The position numbers and the translations under genes are program-made. From CAZHWT01 sp964536215 (GTDB taxonomy: Bacteria > Patescibacteriota > CAZHWT01), in contig CAZHWT010000013.1 of the NCBI GenBank assembly GCA_964536215.1, forward strand, positions 1-31,778: a DNA stretch of 31,778 nt. The letters run 5' to 3'. The notes under the pieces are model-generated. The model did no database searches and was not told where the DNA came from. It saw nothing but the letters and a program-made list of their open reading frames with translations. Positions 16,101 to 23,306 of the stretch are shown piece by piece (the first letter of the stretch is position 1; every line of letters begins with the position of its first letter).

Positions 16101-17694
16101 TTTCCTTACCAGCTTGCTCACTAGTGCGGGTGGTACTACCGGGAGCGGAGCAGCGGCAGGCCTCGTGGCTCTTGTGGCCGGCATGATTGGCCTTGCTGTT
16201 GCAGTCCCCGGCCCTGGACTTTTTGCTTTTTTGGTCGGGGCACTTGTGTTTATCCTAGCTTTACTTTACGTCCTCTTTAAAGCAGGTATGTACTGGATTT
16301 TGCGGCAAATAATGCTGGTTATTTGCATAGTTGCTGCCCCTTTGGCTCTCGCCGCTCGTCTTTTGCCGGGCACGCAGCAGTACTATAACAAGTGGAAAAC
16401 GATTACTATGAGCACATTAATCAACCAAATATTGTTTGCTTTCATATTAGCCTTGGGCATGGGTATGTTAAACTATGCTGTCACGAGCAATCATGGAGCT
16501 AGTGGCTTTATGTCTGCGTTAGTAGAACTTGGTATTGCGATAGGACTGTTCTGGTACACCACTAAGTTTCCGCAAAAAGCAGCGCCAGAACTGAATGCGG
16601 CGGTTGAGAATTTAACTAAACAAGGGCTTACTAGAGCTCGGAGTGGGTTAGGTGCTATCAGGAAAGCAAGAGAGAGGAGAAGTACTGTTAAAGCTATCCG
16701 TGATGCCGGCATAAAAGATTATGGCAAATGGTGGACGAGAGCCAATGTGAAAGGCAGCTTGAAGCAGTTTGCGACTGGTGTAAGCGGCGAAGATCTAATT
16801 AAGCAACGTGAGCACTTATTTGCTGAAGCTCAACAAGAATTCCGAGCCGAACAAGAGGCACACTTGATCTCAAAAGGCTTGCTTGGAGCTGAGGCAAAAG
16901 CTAAGTTGAATGAGGTCTCTGAACAGCTTGAATATAGGATGTTAGCTGCTAAAGGAGGAGTGTCTAAAGGAGCCTTTGAGCAGAACCGCGATTTGGTTGA
17001 TACTGGCGGGAATGCTGATTACTCCAATAATGGGAAGACTATAATAAGTACCAATAATGCCGAATGGTTGGCAAAATTTACCGATGAAAAGGGAGGTACT
17101 TTTTATAACCAACTGGGTGGAGATGACCCTGATGGCGTAGCAGCTAGGCTTTTAACAGTTATGCGCAGTCGGCCAGATCAGGCTATTAAAAATGAAGACG
17201 ATTTAATAAGTGTGTTGGCAGACATGTATGATGGAGGAGATAAAAACCTACCTGAGTTAACTAAGAAACTAAAGGAAGAGGGAGTAACCTTTGGTGAGCT
17301 ACAGGGCCCTCATGGCATGAAAGGATTTATGTTGTCAGGACTGGCTTCAGCAGCCGCCAAGATTGACCCAACCTATAATTCTAGTCTTAAAGCTCAACGC
17401 AATAAACTTAACCGAGGCATTACTCCTGGCACAGACGTCACGGTCCCTGCTTTGCCGGTTACGCCCTACAGCCCAACTGCTGCCACTTGGGCGACTAATG
17501 CAGGCTTCCCTCCTCTTCGAGTACCAGCGACGGGCCTAAAGCCTGGCATTCCAACTGCAGATATACAAGATTGGCTAGATGACTTAGAAATCGTTCATAT
17601 GGAAGTAGATGCGGGCCGCGTACCTACTCCTCCAATGATGGCACAGTATACTAATGCCTACCGCAGATTGCGGGCAGCAGGGTACGAGCTTTGA
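13117..17694 (+). CDS. VirB6/TrbL-type T4SS membrane protein with giant head
   Basis: The 1525-residue product is a fusion in three parts. An N-terminal hydrophobic segment (about 9-31) exports a region of about 840 residues. Its first part (55-130, 'AGAVVYVFAYDTWGK...VRADGSFQAAGLPN') looks like a carboxypeptidase-regulatory/Ig-like beta domain. Residues about 885-1150 hold several membrane helices with the VirB6/TrbL feel, including 'RQIMLVICIVAAPLALAARLLPG' and 'WKTITMSTLINQILFAFILALG'. A mostly helical, charged tail (1155-1525) is probably cytoplasmic. VirB6 proteins form the inner-membrane channel; usual lengths are 300-500 residues, so head and tail are additions. The start at 13117 fits the hydrophobic segment; an in-frame TTG at 13081 is less likely. 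Confidence 0.85.
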   Translation: MKPLFRQLVCAIITLVILVGFIATPLTPLLSIVESQSTQTTDTFTGQFIPAYLGAAYDPSEAYKQLAGAVVYVFAYDTWGKVVNDFAYKTQVRADGSFQAAGLPNASHYAVLFPDPDLAPSPNKQIPFRAPKDEDGLAPIFAYQQTDYSKIPNCSPAQIQIGEQKLNGEDGNPNMCGPVSPTGDGPKFFVTSSRSVDIANHVNIFPLVPTSVLSVIIKDRYLDNGSDFYNVNTPYEIYAQRVGVNSKTSPQCSDNGFGLGGAVGCTTDDINQTVNGPIIRGRSIAMRKDDGSPAGATIFQAFAPLGVYAITYWKPDSRDIENAITYLNFNGTAPLNTPYNGIAFENVVIPGKDVVIKEGDDGKDTNQWLLATRDPSKFSWSPKPGNLNIWGVTTVSSRGVPIPIGGARISISNNWFGFADPMTRTCAGSTNGTVSSWGIYLFSTACNQSSSEAISSTTAEISVRAGSSANIGSSTIYYRGIDGKSITANGTDGPSRNSFSLSSIPENGLGATLYQNGRPVVNRNFSMKIGSRVINNVATTDSAGYLIIPGAYFANRYTSYEIFSGISSSFMRPASRNYLSFTVDDRSLTNPALALNNLGRVDLDTKQGAVSRWLAKLNLNTLVDNFHIQPVMAYGENPEDLTPAEVNLLLDMGTITGINPNPWFTLTDYDLTTVEIVYPDEVRDVLNDNNQTLKENYVAFNRYRPLGGANYVENYKQGLITSSDKIPAGPDQSAYQSVIENDGGNPVILGVKLTLKELEDGEMKHKLDDTFRTYVTANNGTDDNTTIPVDSSMPLLLRVTFEKTNQTGTGGDQGQTGQDNSQALPSKLTSEWPLTLVYAGAADQGDKVAHYKIVYDPIVLAIQPAGCPKSNGWFGTGIGDSFNPTHLLCSFVSGMVGVVGKAMDYIATHFVTVDPLRYGIARDGWNVMRNFVNGLAVLILVIAGIAIMLRYEPQWFSLQQVLTRLVITILLVNFSILIIQFGIDLANVFATGGYFFLTSLLTSAGGTTGSGAAAGLVALVAGMIGLAVAVPGPGLFAFLVGALVFILALLYVLFKAGMYWILRQIMLVICIVAAPLALAARLLPGTQQYYNKWKTITMSTLINQILFAFILALGMGMLNYAVTSNHGASGFMSALVELGIAIGLFWYTTKFPQKAAPELNAAVENLTKQGLTRARSGLGAIRKARERRSTVKAIRDAGIKDYGKWWTRANVKGSLKQFATGVSGEDLIKQREHLFAEAQQEFRAEQEAHLISKGLLGAEAKAKLNEVSEQLEYRMLAAKGGVSKGAFEQNRDLVDTGGNADYSNNGKTIISTNNAEWLAKFTDEKGGTFYNQLGGDDPDGVAARLLTVMRSRPDQAIKNEDDLISVLADMYDGGDKNLPELTKKLKEEGVTFGELQGPHGMKGFMLSGLASAAAKIDPTYNSSLKAQRNKLNRGITPGTDVTVPALPVTPYSPTAATWATNAGFPPLRVPATGLKPGIPTADIQDWLDDLEIVHMEVDAGRVPTPPMMAQYTNAYRRLRAAGYEL

Positions 17695-17695
17695 T

Positions 17696-17757
17696 TGTAG
17701 ACAGCTGTACTAAAAAGTGCTCTTATACTTTTCTAAAGAATTATGAGATAGTCTACA
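17696..17757 (+). promoter_or_regulatory. Dyad flanking a TATACT box upstream of the protease gene
   Basis: TGTAGAC (17696-17702) and GTCTACA (17751-17757) are inverted copies on either side of TATACT (17724-17729). No -35 is evident. The 86 nt from the box to the ATG at 17816 are A/T-rich. It may be a promoter with a looping operator, or a weak transcript-end hairpin for the VirB6 gene. Confidence 0.35.
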
Positions 17758-17815
17758 GAAAAAAAGGTTTTATAAGGTTATTTTAATAAAGTTGGATCTG
17801 AGTATATTAATAATA

Positions 17816-19186
17816 ATGCCTTTAAAAGGACTGTTTACTTCTCTATTATTGTTAGTTTTCTTGCCCTCTACAGTTTTGGCTCAAACAGCTGTGGACCCAG
17901 GTAAGGATCCGTTTGCTTTGACGCCGGAGAAGTTGCGGTTGTTTCAGGGGTATGAGGGGGCGGGTGATTCGGTTAATTCGTTGTTTAATGGGGATGGGCA
18001 GAAGAGTAATGGGTTGTTTACTACCCCACCGACGCAGCTGGGTGGGGCGACGCCGTACTTGGAATTGATTCAGCCGGAGCGGCAGAATGATGGTGGGCCG
18101 ACGCATATTATGTTGACGTCGGCATATACACCGACAGGTGATTTGACGTCAGCTTCGATTATTAAGTTAACCGTGACGGTGACCAATGTGGGCGATCATA
18201 CGGCTAAGGATGTTCAGCTACACGTTACCTTGGAGGATAAAAATGCAGCTTTGGCTGGATCTCCGGTGGCTGCGCCGCCTCTGGCGGCAAGTTCGTCAAT
18301 CGACACTGAGCTGACCTGGCCAGCGTTCACGTTGGAAGCAGGGGCATCTACGACATTTTCCTGGTCGTTTAAGCCGCACAAGAATGATTCTATTTTACGT
18401 TGGCGGATTGTGGCGGAGTTTGGGGCGGGTGAATCTATCTTGCTTCAGTGGATTCCGATTAAAAACCCTAATCCCCAAGCAGGGGTTCCGGGTGGCGGTT
18501 CGCCGGGTGGCGGGTCGTACTTAAATCCTTGTGCGAATTCGGGTGGGTCGGGACCTTTCCCCGAGGGCAAGAATCCTGACGACATTATTAGCCTATTTAA
18601 ACAGAACTGGAATATTAGTTTGGTAAGCACTGATTACAGCTTTGCATCGGCGGAATATTTGCCAATGTTAAAAGCGTGGTGGGAAGCGTTGGCGTTGGTG
18701 GAGTGTACACCGTTTTTACAGGAGGGCTATGCAAGTAGCCATACGCTAGAGGTGAGGTCGGATGCTTTGGGAGGATGGTGGGGCACGTATTTGGGTGGAT
18801 ATGTTCAGCAAATGGATATTCGGGCGGTTTCGCAAGGTACGGTGGCTCATATGAAACAGAATTTGATCCATGAGTTGGGTCACGTCTATGAAGGAACTGA
18901 CCCAAATGGGGTGCGAGCCAAGTGGGAGGCTATTTGCCATAATGGCTCACCTTATGCCGAGGTGTCTGGGTATGGGACCAATAACTGCAATGAAAACTTT
19001 GCCGAGGTTGTGGGATATTATGCTGTGCGGGAGTCCAATGAGTGGGGAGCCGATCCACCGGCACGGTGTCCGAGCAAGAATCCGTTTGATTGGGGTCAGT
19101 CAACTTTTTATGAGTTCGCCAAAACCAATGTGTACGGAGGGAAGGAGTTTGGTCCGGCGGCACCAAATCCACCGACGAGCTGCTAA
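17816..19186 (+). CDS. Secreted zinc protease, lethal-factor-like (M34 type)
   Basis: The 456-residue product starts with a signal peptide (MPLKGLFTSLLLLVFLPSTVLAQ). A beta-sandwich of CARDB type follows (about 105-205, 'KLTVTVTNVGDHTAKDVQLHVTL'), then a Gly/Pro linker and a catalytic domain (about 245-456). The zinc motif is HELGH (His352, Glu353, His356). It is followed by 'YGTNNCNENFAE', in which Glu393 and Tyr386 take the places of the third zinc ligand and active-site Tyr in anthrax lethal factor (YG..N..E.FAE). That pattern is also used by Pro-Pro endopeptidases. The assignment rests on motif spacing and is fairly strong; the substrate is unknown. The ATG at 17816 is chosen over an upstream TTG by the signal peptide. 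Its position suggests a surface-processing enzyme or an effector. Confidence 0.82.
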   Translation: MPLKGLFTSLLLLVFLPSTVLAQTAVDPGKDPFALTPEKLRLFQGYEGAGDSVNSLFNGDGQKSNGLFTTPPTQLGGATPYLELIQPERQNDGGPTHIMLTSAYTPTGDLTSASIIKLTVTVTNVGDHTAKDVQLHVTLEDKNAALAGSPVAAPPLAASSSIDTELTWPAFTLEAGASTTFSWSFKPHKNDSILRWRIVAEFGAGESILLQWIPIKNPNPQAGVPGGGSPGGGSYLNPCANSGGSGPFPEGKNPDDIISLFKQNWNISLVSTDYSFASAEYLPMLKAWWEALALVECTPFLQEGYASSHTLEVRSDALGGWWGTYLGGYVQQMDIRAVSQGTVAHMKQNLIHELGHVYEGTDPNGVRAKWEAICHNGSPYAEVSGYGTNNCNENFAEVVGYYAVRESNEWGADPPARCPSKNPFDWGQSTFYEFAKTNVYGGKEFGPAAPNPPTSC

Positions 19187-19317
19187 GGCCAATGAAGTGA
19201 GTTTCGAATTTTTGAGTTACGAGTTATGAAATGGTTTTGAGTTGCAAGTCGTGAATTTCGAATTACGAGCTAAAGACATTGAGTTACTAACTTGTCTTTT
19301 GCACCTATACGGCGATG
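19187..19317. repeat. Degenerate intergenic repeats
   Basis: Runs of 'gagtttcgaat', 'gagttacgag', 'gtgaatttcgaattacgag' and similar units. This is the same family as at the window ends. No gene is seen. Confidence 0.6.
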
Positions 19318-19367
19318 AGGGGAGAGTCCTGATGATGCCCGTGTCTCGCACACCCCTCTCCCCTTTC
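19318..19367 (+). terminator. Large hairpin, probable terminator of the protease gene
   Basis: AGGGGAGAG (19318-19326) pairs with CTCTCCCCT (19356-19364) around a 29-nt loop, within which GTGT/ACAC forms a smaller hairpin. Only TTTC follows, so termination may be weak. A structured RNA element is possible: the loop contains CTGATGA, but no hammerhead GAA follows. Confidence 0.5.
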
Positions 19368-19390
19368 TGACGATATGCTAAGCTGTATGT

Positions 19391-19978
19391 ATGAGTTGGT
19401 TGCGTTTTGTGTGGCGGTATCGGACCTGGATTGGGGGTGGGTTTTTACTGCTGGTCGTGGTAGTGATGAGTGTTTGGCTGCGCTTTCGGCCAGAGCCTAT
19501 TCCAGCTGATAATCAACCTTACCAGGCAATTGAAGTGGGCAAAACGACCCAACAGCAGCTTATTGATCAGGTTGGATCCCCTTATTCGGAGTACGATAAA
19601 GATGGCTACCGTGTGGTAAGCCAGAAAAGCAGTAAATCACCGTATCGGCCCGATTTATTTTATATCAAAGATTCTACGGTAGTTTTAAAAGAGCAGTGGT
19701 ATGAGCCATCGGTGTATTACGTTGCCGAGGCAGATTTTTTGCAGCCGTATGGTCAACCGGAAGCTGTGATGTATGTATCGCCGGCTAACGATGTAGTAGT
19801 TAAGGCTAATTTGTACCCTCGGCGAGGCTTAGCGGTGTACGTGCAAGAAGAAGCTAAGGCGGTCTGGTATGTGCGTTATTTTGCGCCAATGTCGCTGGAT
19901 GAATATTTGCGCTATTGGGGTAAAAACCTTAGCAAAGATAGGCCAGAGCATCTACTTAGGGTCGAACCAAAAGATTGA
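19391..19978 (+). CDS. Single-pass membrane protein, BamE-like fold
   Basis: The 195-residue product has one membrane helix (about 13-30, after a basic N-terminus). An external domain follows, in which 'YQAIEVGKTTQQQLIDQVGSP' (residues 44-64) has the 'G.T..q....lG.P' form of SmpA/OmlA (BamE-like) folds. A second 'LQPYGQPEAVMYV' recalls the same turn. Such folds act as small scaffolds. Here it lies between a secreted protease and wall hydrolases, so an assembly role in the envelope is inference. No clear ribosome binding site is seen. Confidence 0.65.
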   Translation: MSWLRFVWRYRTWIGGGFLLLVVVVMSVWLRFRPEPIPADNQPYQAIEVGKTTQQQLIDQVGSPYSEYDKDGYRVVSQKSSKSPYRPDLFYIKDSTVVLKEQWYEPSVYYVAEADFLQPYGQPEAVMYVSPANDVVVKANLYPRRGLAVYVQEEAKAVWYVRYFAPMSLDEYLRYWGKNLSKDRPEHLLRVEPKD

Positions 19979-20015
19979 GATAGCGGCGGTAGACAACAGA
20001 GATTGATGATATTTT

Positions 20016-20042
20016 TATACGTATATTATACGTATACGTATA
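20016..20042. promoter_or_regulatory. TATACGTATA palindrome cluster
   Basis: TATACGTATA at 20016-20025 is followed by TATACGTATACGTATA at 20027-20042. These are alternating purine-pyrimidine palindromes that can form a cruciform or bind a dimeric regulator. They precede the hydrolase gene by about 75 bp. Confidence 0.5.
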
Positions 20043-20068
20043 TAGATTTGACTATGTTACCTGCTGCT

Positions 20069-20088
20069 AATGCTATACTTAAAGCATT
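20069..20088 (+). promoter_or_regulatory. Extended -10 within a small dyad
   Basis: TGC-TATACT (20071-20079) is an extended -10. AATGCT (20069-20074) and AGCATT (20083-20088) flank it as an inverted repeat, which could be an operator. A TTGACT lies upstream at 20048-20053, but the 20-bp spacing is too long to be convincing. Confidence 0.4.
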
Positions 20089-20117
20089 GGGATGGTTGAT
20101 TGATCAATTGTTTACCT

Positions 20118-23062
20118 ATGCGCTCTGCCCTATTTATTTTTTTATCCGCTTTAAAACCACCGTGGCGTCTGCAACCAGGGAAGATTTTATTGGTAGCTAT
20201 GATTATTACCTGCTTGTCATGGGCGGGATGGCGACAGGCAGTTAAGGCGGCCGATGCCAGCTGTGCGGGATCACCAATTACGGTGCCGAATGTTGAGAAG
20301 AAGTTGATTTCGCCCACTGGAGGTAGTCGGCCAGGACATTGCATTAAACCTGATCTTATTTTTATTCACTCCACCAACGATCCTAGCATTGATGCTGTCT
20401 GGTCGCATTTTAATACTGGATCAGAGGGTGAGGGTACGAATGCTCAATTTATTGTGGGAACTGACGGTACAGTCTTGCAGACGGTGGAACTTTATGACTC
20501 CGTTACCGAGTATGCTAAGACTAATAGCCCGATGAATGATCGCTCGATTGGGATCGAGATGGTAGGACCATTGGAATTTGCTGACAAGGCTGATGTGCCG
20601 ACGGCCCAATATAATGCCACCTTGCAATTAGTGCAGTTTTTGATGAGTCAGTATACTATTCCAATTGGTGAGCACGAGGCTGATTGGAAGAGTTGCGAGA
20701 ATAATGACCCGATTACGGCTGGGGTGTACGGTCATTACCAATTATGCACCACGGGGCATTCCGACCCAGGACAGCAGATGTTGGCTGATTTTCGAACCGA
20801 CTTGAAGGCTAGCGGTAGTCCTGGGTCAACCACAAATCCATCAGTGATGGCCGGGCGGTGGGTGCCATATGACAAATATGCACGGCCGTATTCTTGGCCA
20901 GTCAGTGGGATTATTCGCCAAAATTATGGCTTTACTGATGAGGCGCAGAATTTGGGTGAGCGATACCCCAATCTTTATCCTTCGGGCGATCCGGGGGTAA
21001 TATTTTCGACTACTAACCATGTGGTGCCGCCACCAAATAAAGAGACTGATAAATATATAAATCCTAATATTGATATTGCGCCTCGTAGCAATGACCCGCT
21101 GGCTCGGGCGGTCTACTCTACTCAGGCTGGTTGGATTACCTATGCCGACTGGGCTGGTGAGGGTAAGGGGTATACGATTCAAGTTGAGAGCGATGTAGAC
21201 GGGGATGGGCAGGCAGATTTGGCTACCCGGTATATGCGGCTTCAGGCACCCGAAGGTGGCTATTTTGCGCCAGATATCGCCTTGTTCCATCCAGCAGCCA
21301 GCAATGGCTCAACTGGTACCACTAATGGCGCTTGCACTGTGCCGGCTAATGCGGATTGGGCCGATGTTAATAAATGGGATACGCAAGTGCAGCAAGGAAT
21401 TAGCGAGATTATGTCGGTGGACGACGTGGAAGTGCCGTGTAATTTGGTTAAAGCGTTTATGAAACTAGAGTCCGGCGGCGTGGAGCTGGAGCCAAATAGT
21501 GATGGATATTTGGGTTTAATGCAGGTGGGAGACCGAAATGCGACTGGCGGCGGGTCTGACTGTGATTTAAATAAGTACAATGTGCATACTACCCAGGGTA
21601 ATATTACCTGCGGCATCCAGGCTATTGCTCACGCGTACCAGCAGTGCGACAGCTGGGATGGAGCGATTTTGCGCTACTTTACTGGCAGCTGTACTGGCGG
21701 CAGCGGTGGACCAGATGCGTTTGGGACGACGCCGGACCAATATTTGGCTTCTGTCAAAGATAACTGGACCTATTTAGACTCGCAACTGGCTAAAACGGAG
21801 GCGCCAGCCGTACCTGACCCTTCTACTCAAACGACGCCACAACCAACTTCTCAGGATACAGCTACATCACTGCCGCCAGCCTATATTTTGGAGGCTGAAG
21901 CAATGGATATTGGTACAGTAGCGTCGACTATTAACGATACTACTGCCAGTGGCCAGCATGCGGTAGCTTTTTTATCGAATGGGTCGGTGTCCGCTCAAAT
22001 AAAGCAAAAGGCGGACAGACTGGTAGTCACGGCCAGAGGAGATTACTGCGGAGATTGGCCAGAGTTGGTATTAAAAATTGATGGGCAAGAGTTTTATCGG
22101 ACAAAGGTCACCAGTACTGAGTGGACAACACTGGCTACCACAGCGCCATTTGACGGTAGTAATCATGTGTACTCTATTGAGTTTACTAACAACTTTCAGA
22201 TTGCCAGTGGGTTGGTCTGTGATCGCAACTTGTATGTAGATACGTCTCGGTTTGAGGTGACCAACCCTAATACTTCGGAGAGCCAGACCCTAGACGAAGC
22301 TACTATTGAAGCCGAATCGCTCAAGACTCGAACGACGACTAAGGATACTGACCCAGAAGATACGGTGCCAGCGACTACTGATGAGCCAGCTAGCGGAGAC
22401 AAATATGTTCGGTTTGTCGATAATAGCACCATTAAAGGTACTGCGTCGTTTAGCGGAATGAACTGGATTAAGGTGCGGGCACGGGGTACGGCTTGTGAGG
22501 GTGGACCGCATATGGTGGTTAAGATTGATGGTGCGGTGGCGCTGGAGGTAGATGTGGACACCGAGACTTGGATGGATTATTCTACCCAACTTAATTTGAC
22601 TGAAGCTAGCAAAACAGAGCATGACATTGAGATTATTTTTAGCAACGATAAGTTCTCTAGTCCGTTTTGTGACCGCAATTTGGAAGTGGACGTGATTACA
22701 TTGCAGAATAATTTGGTTAGCCAGACGCCTAATAATGCCAACTCGCTGATTGGCAAGACTAAATACGTTGGTTTTAACCAGCTGATAGGGTATGTGTCGA
22801 CGGCGCGGGGTCGAGAGCGCTCTGGAGCAGATATTAGCCAGATTCCAAATGCTAACCAGACCTACTTATCCTATCGGATTATGTATAACAATCCCAACTT
22901 TACCACTTTCCCCCTGCCCGACCAGACAGATACCTTTATTAATGCTAGAGTCGATAACCCCTATATTATTGAGACGCCAGATAATACAGTAGCGGGTAGT
23001 TTGAAGGTGGCGTGGCAAGATTTATCGGCGCCAATGTGGTTCTTCTGCGCTTTGCGAGTATC
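20118..23062 (+). CDS. Multidomain wall hydrolase: amidase, M23-like, lytic transglycosylase, two CBMs (3' end lost)
   Basis: At least 981 residues; the 3' end falls in the N gap. After a signal segment (about 30-50) comes an Amidase_2 domain (about 75-230) with His84 (FIHST), 'SIGIEMVG' and 'TGHSDPG' (His214). Next is an M23/LytM-like domain (about 250-385, 'NPNIDIAP...YSTQAGWITYA...RYMRL') in which the zinc histidines are replaced, so it is probably a binding domain. A lysozyme-like transglycosylase follows (about 415-555) with Glu451 in 'KLESGG' and 'GLMQVG'. Two jelly-roll domains (about 588-710 and 735-865) each carry a '(Y/A)C(G/E)G..P..V.KIDG...CDRNL.VD' pattern like CBM60-type modules. 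The product is secreted and would cut stem peptides and glycan strands. It resembles a T4SS VirB1 role, much enlarged. The ATG at 20118 is chosen over an upstream TTG. Confidence 0.85.
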
Positions 23063-23162
23063 NNNNNNNNNNNNNNNNNNNNNNNNNNNNNNNNNNNNNN
23101 NNNNNNNNNNNNNNNNNNNNNNNNNNNNNNNNNNNNNNNNNNNNNNNNNNNNNNNNNNNNNN
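23063..23162. other. Assembly gap (100 Ns)
   Basis: Exactly 100 Ns, the usual placeholder for a gap of unknown length. The end of the hydrolase gene lies in it. The short frame continuing after the Ns is repeat sequence and should not be read as the C-terminus. Confidence 0.95.
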
Positions 23163-23260
23163 CGAATGAGTTTATGGTTTTACGAATAATTCGAATTGAG
23201 TAACAGCCGAATAACGAATGTATATGCGAATCTACAAAAAACGAATGCTACGAATATTTC
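23163..23260. repeat. Degenerate cgaat repeats
   Basis: Units such as 'cgaatgag', 'cgaataattcgaatt', 'cgaataacgaatg' and 'cgaatgctacgaatat'. The last 16-mer (23242-23257) recurs exactly at 29311-29326. A block 'ggacgcttgaaactggacgctggacgctt' follows. The repeats probably caused the assembly gap. Confidence 0.7.
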
Positions 23261-23306
23261 CTGGACGCTTGAAACTGGACGCTGGACGCTTTAAAAGTAA
23301 CTTTTT

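Noticed and set aside
19318..19367. Hammerhead ribozyme, because CTGATGA occurs in the loop.
   Set aside because: The required GAA after a second stem and the cleavage-site stem are missing.
23163..23203. C-terminal continuation of the amidase protein beyond the Ns.
   Set aside because: The sequence after the gap is intergenic repeat. The frame continues only because the Ns were translated as unknown residues.
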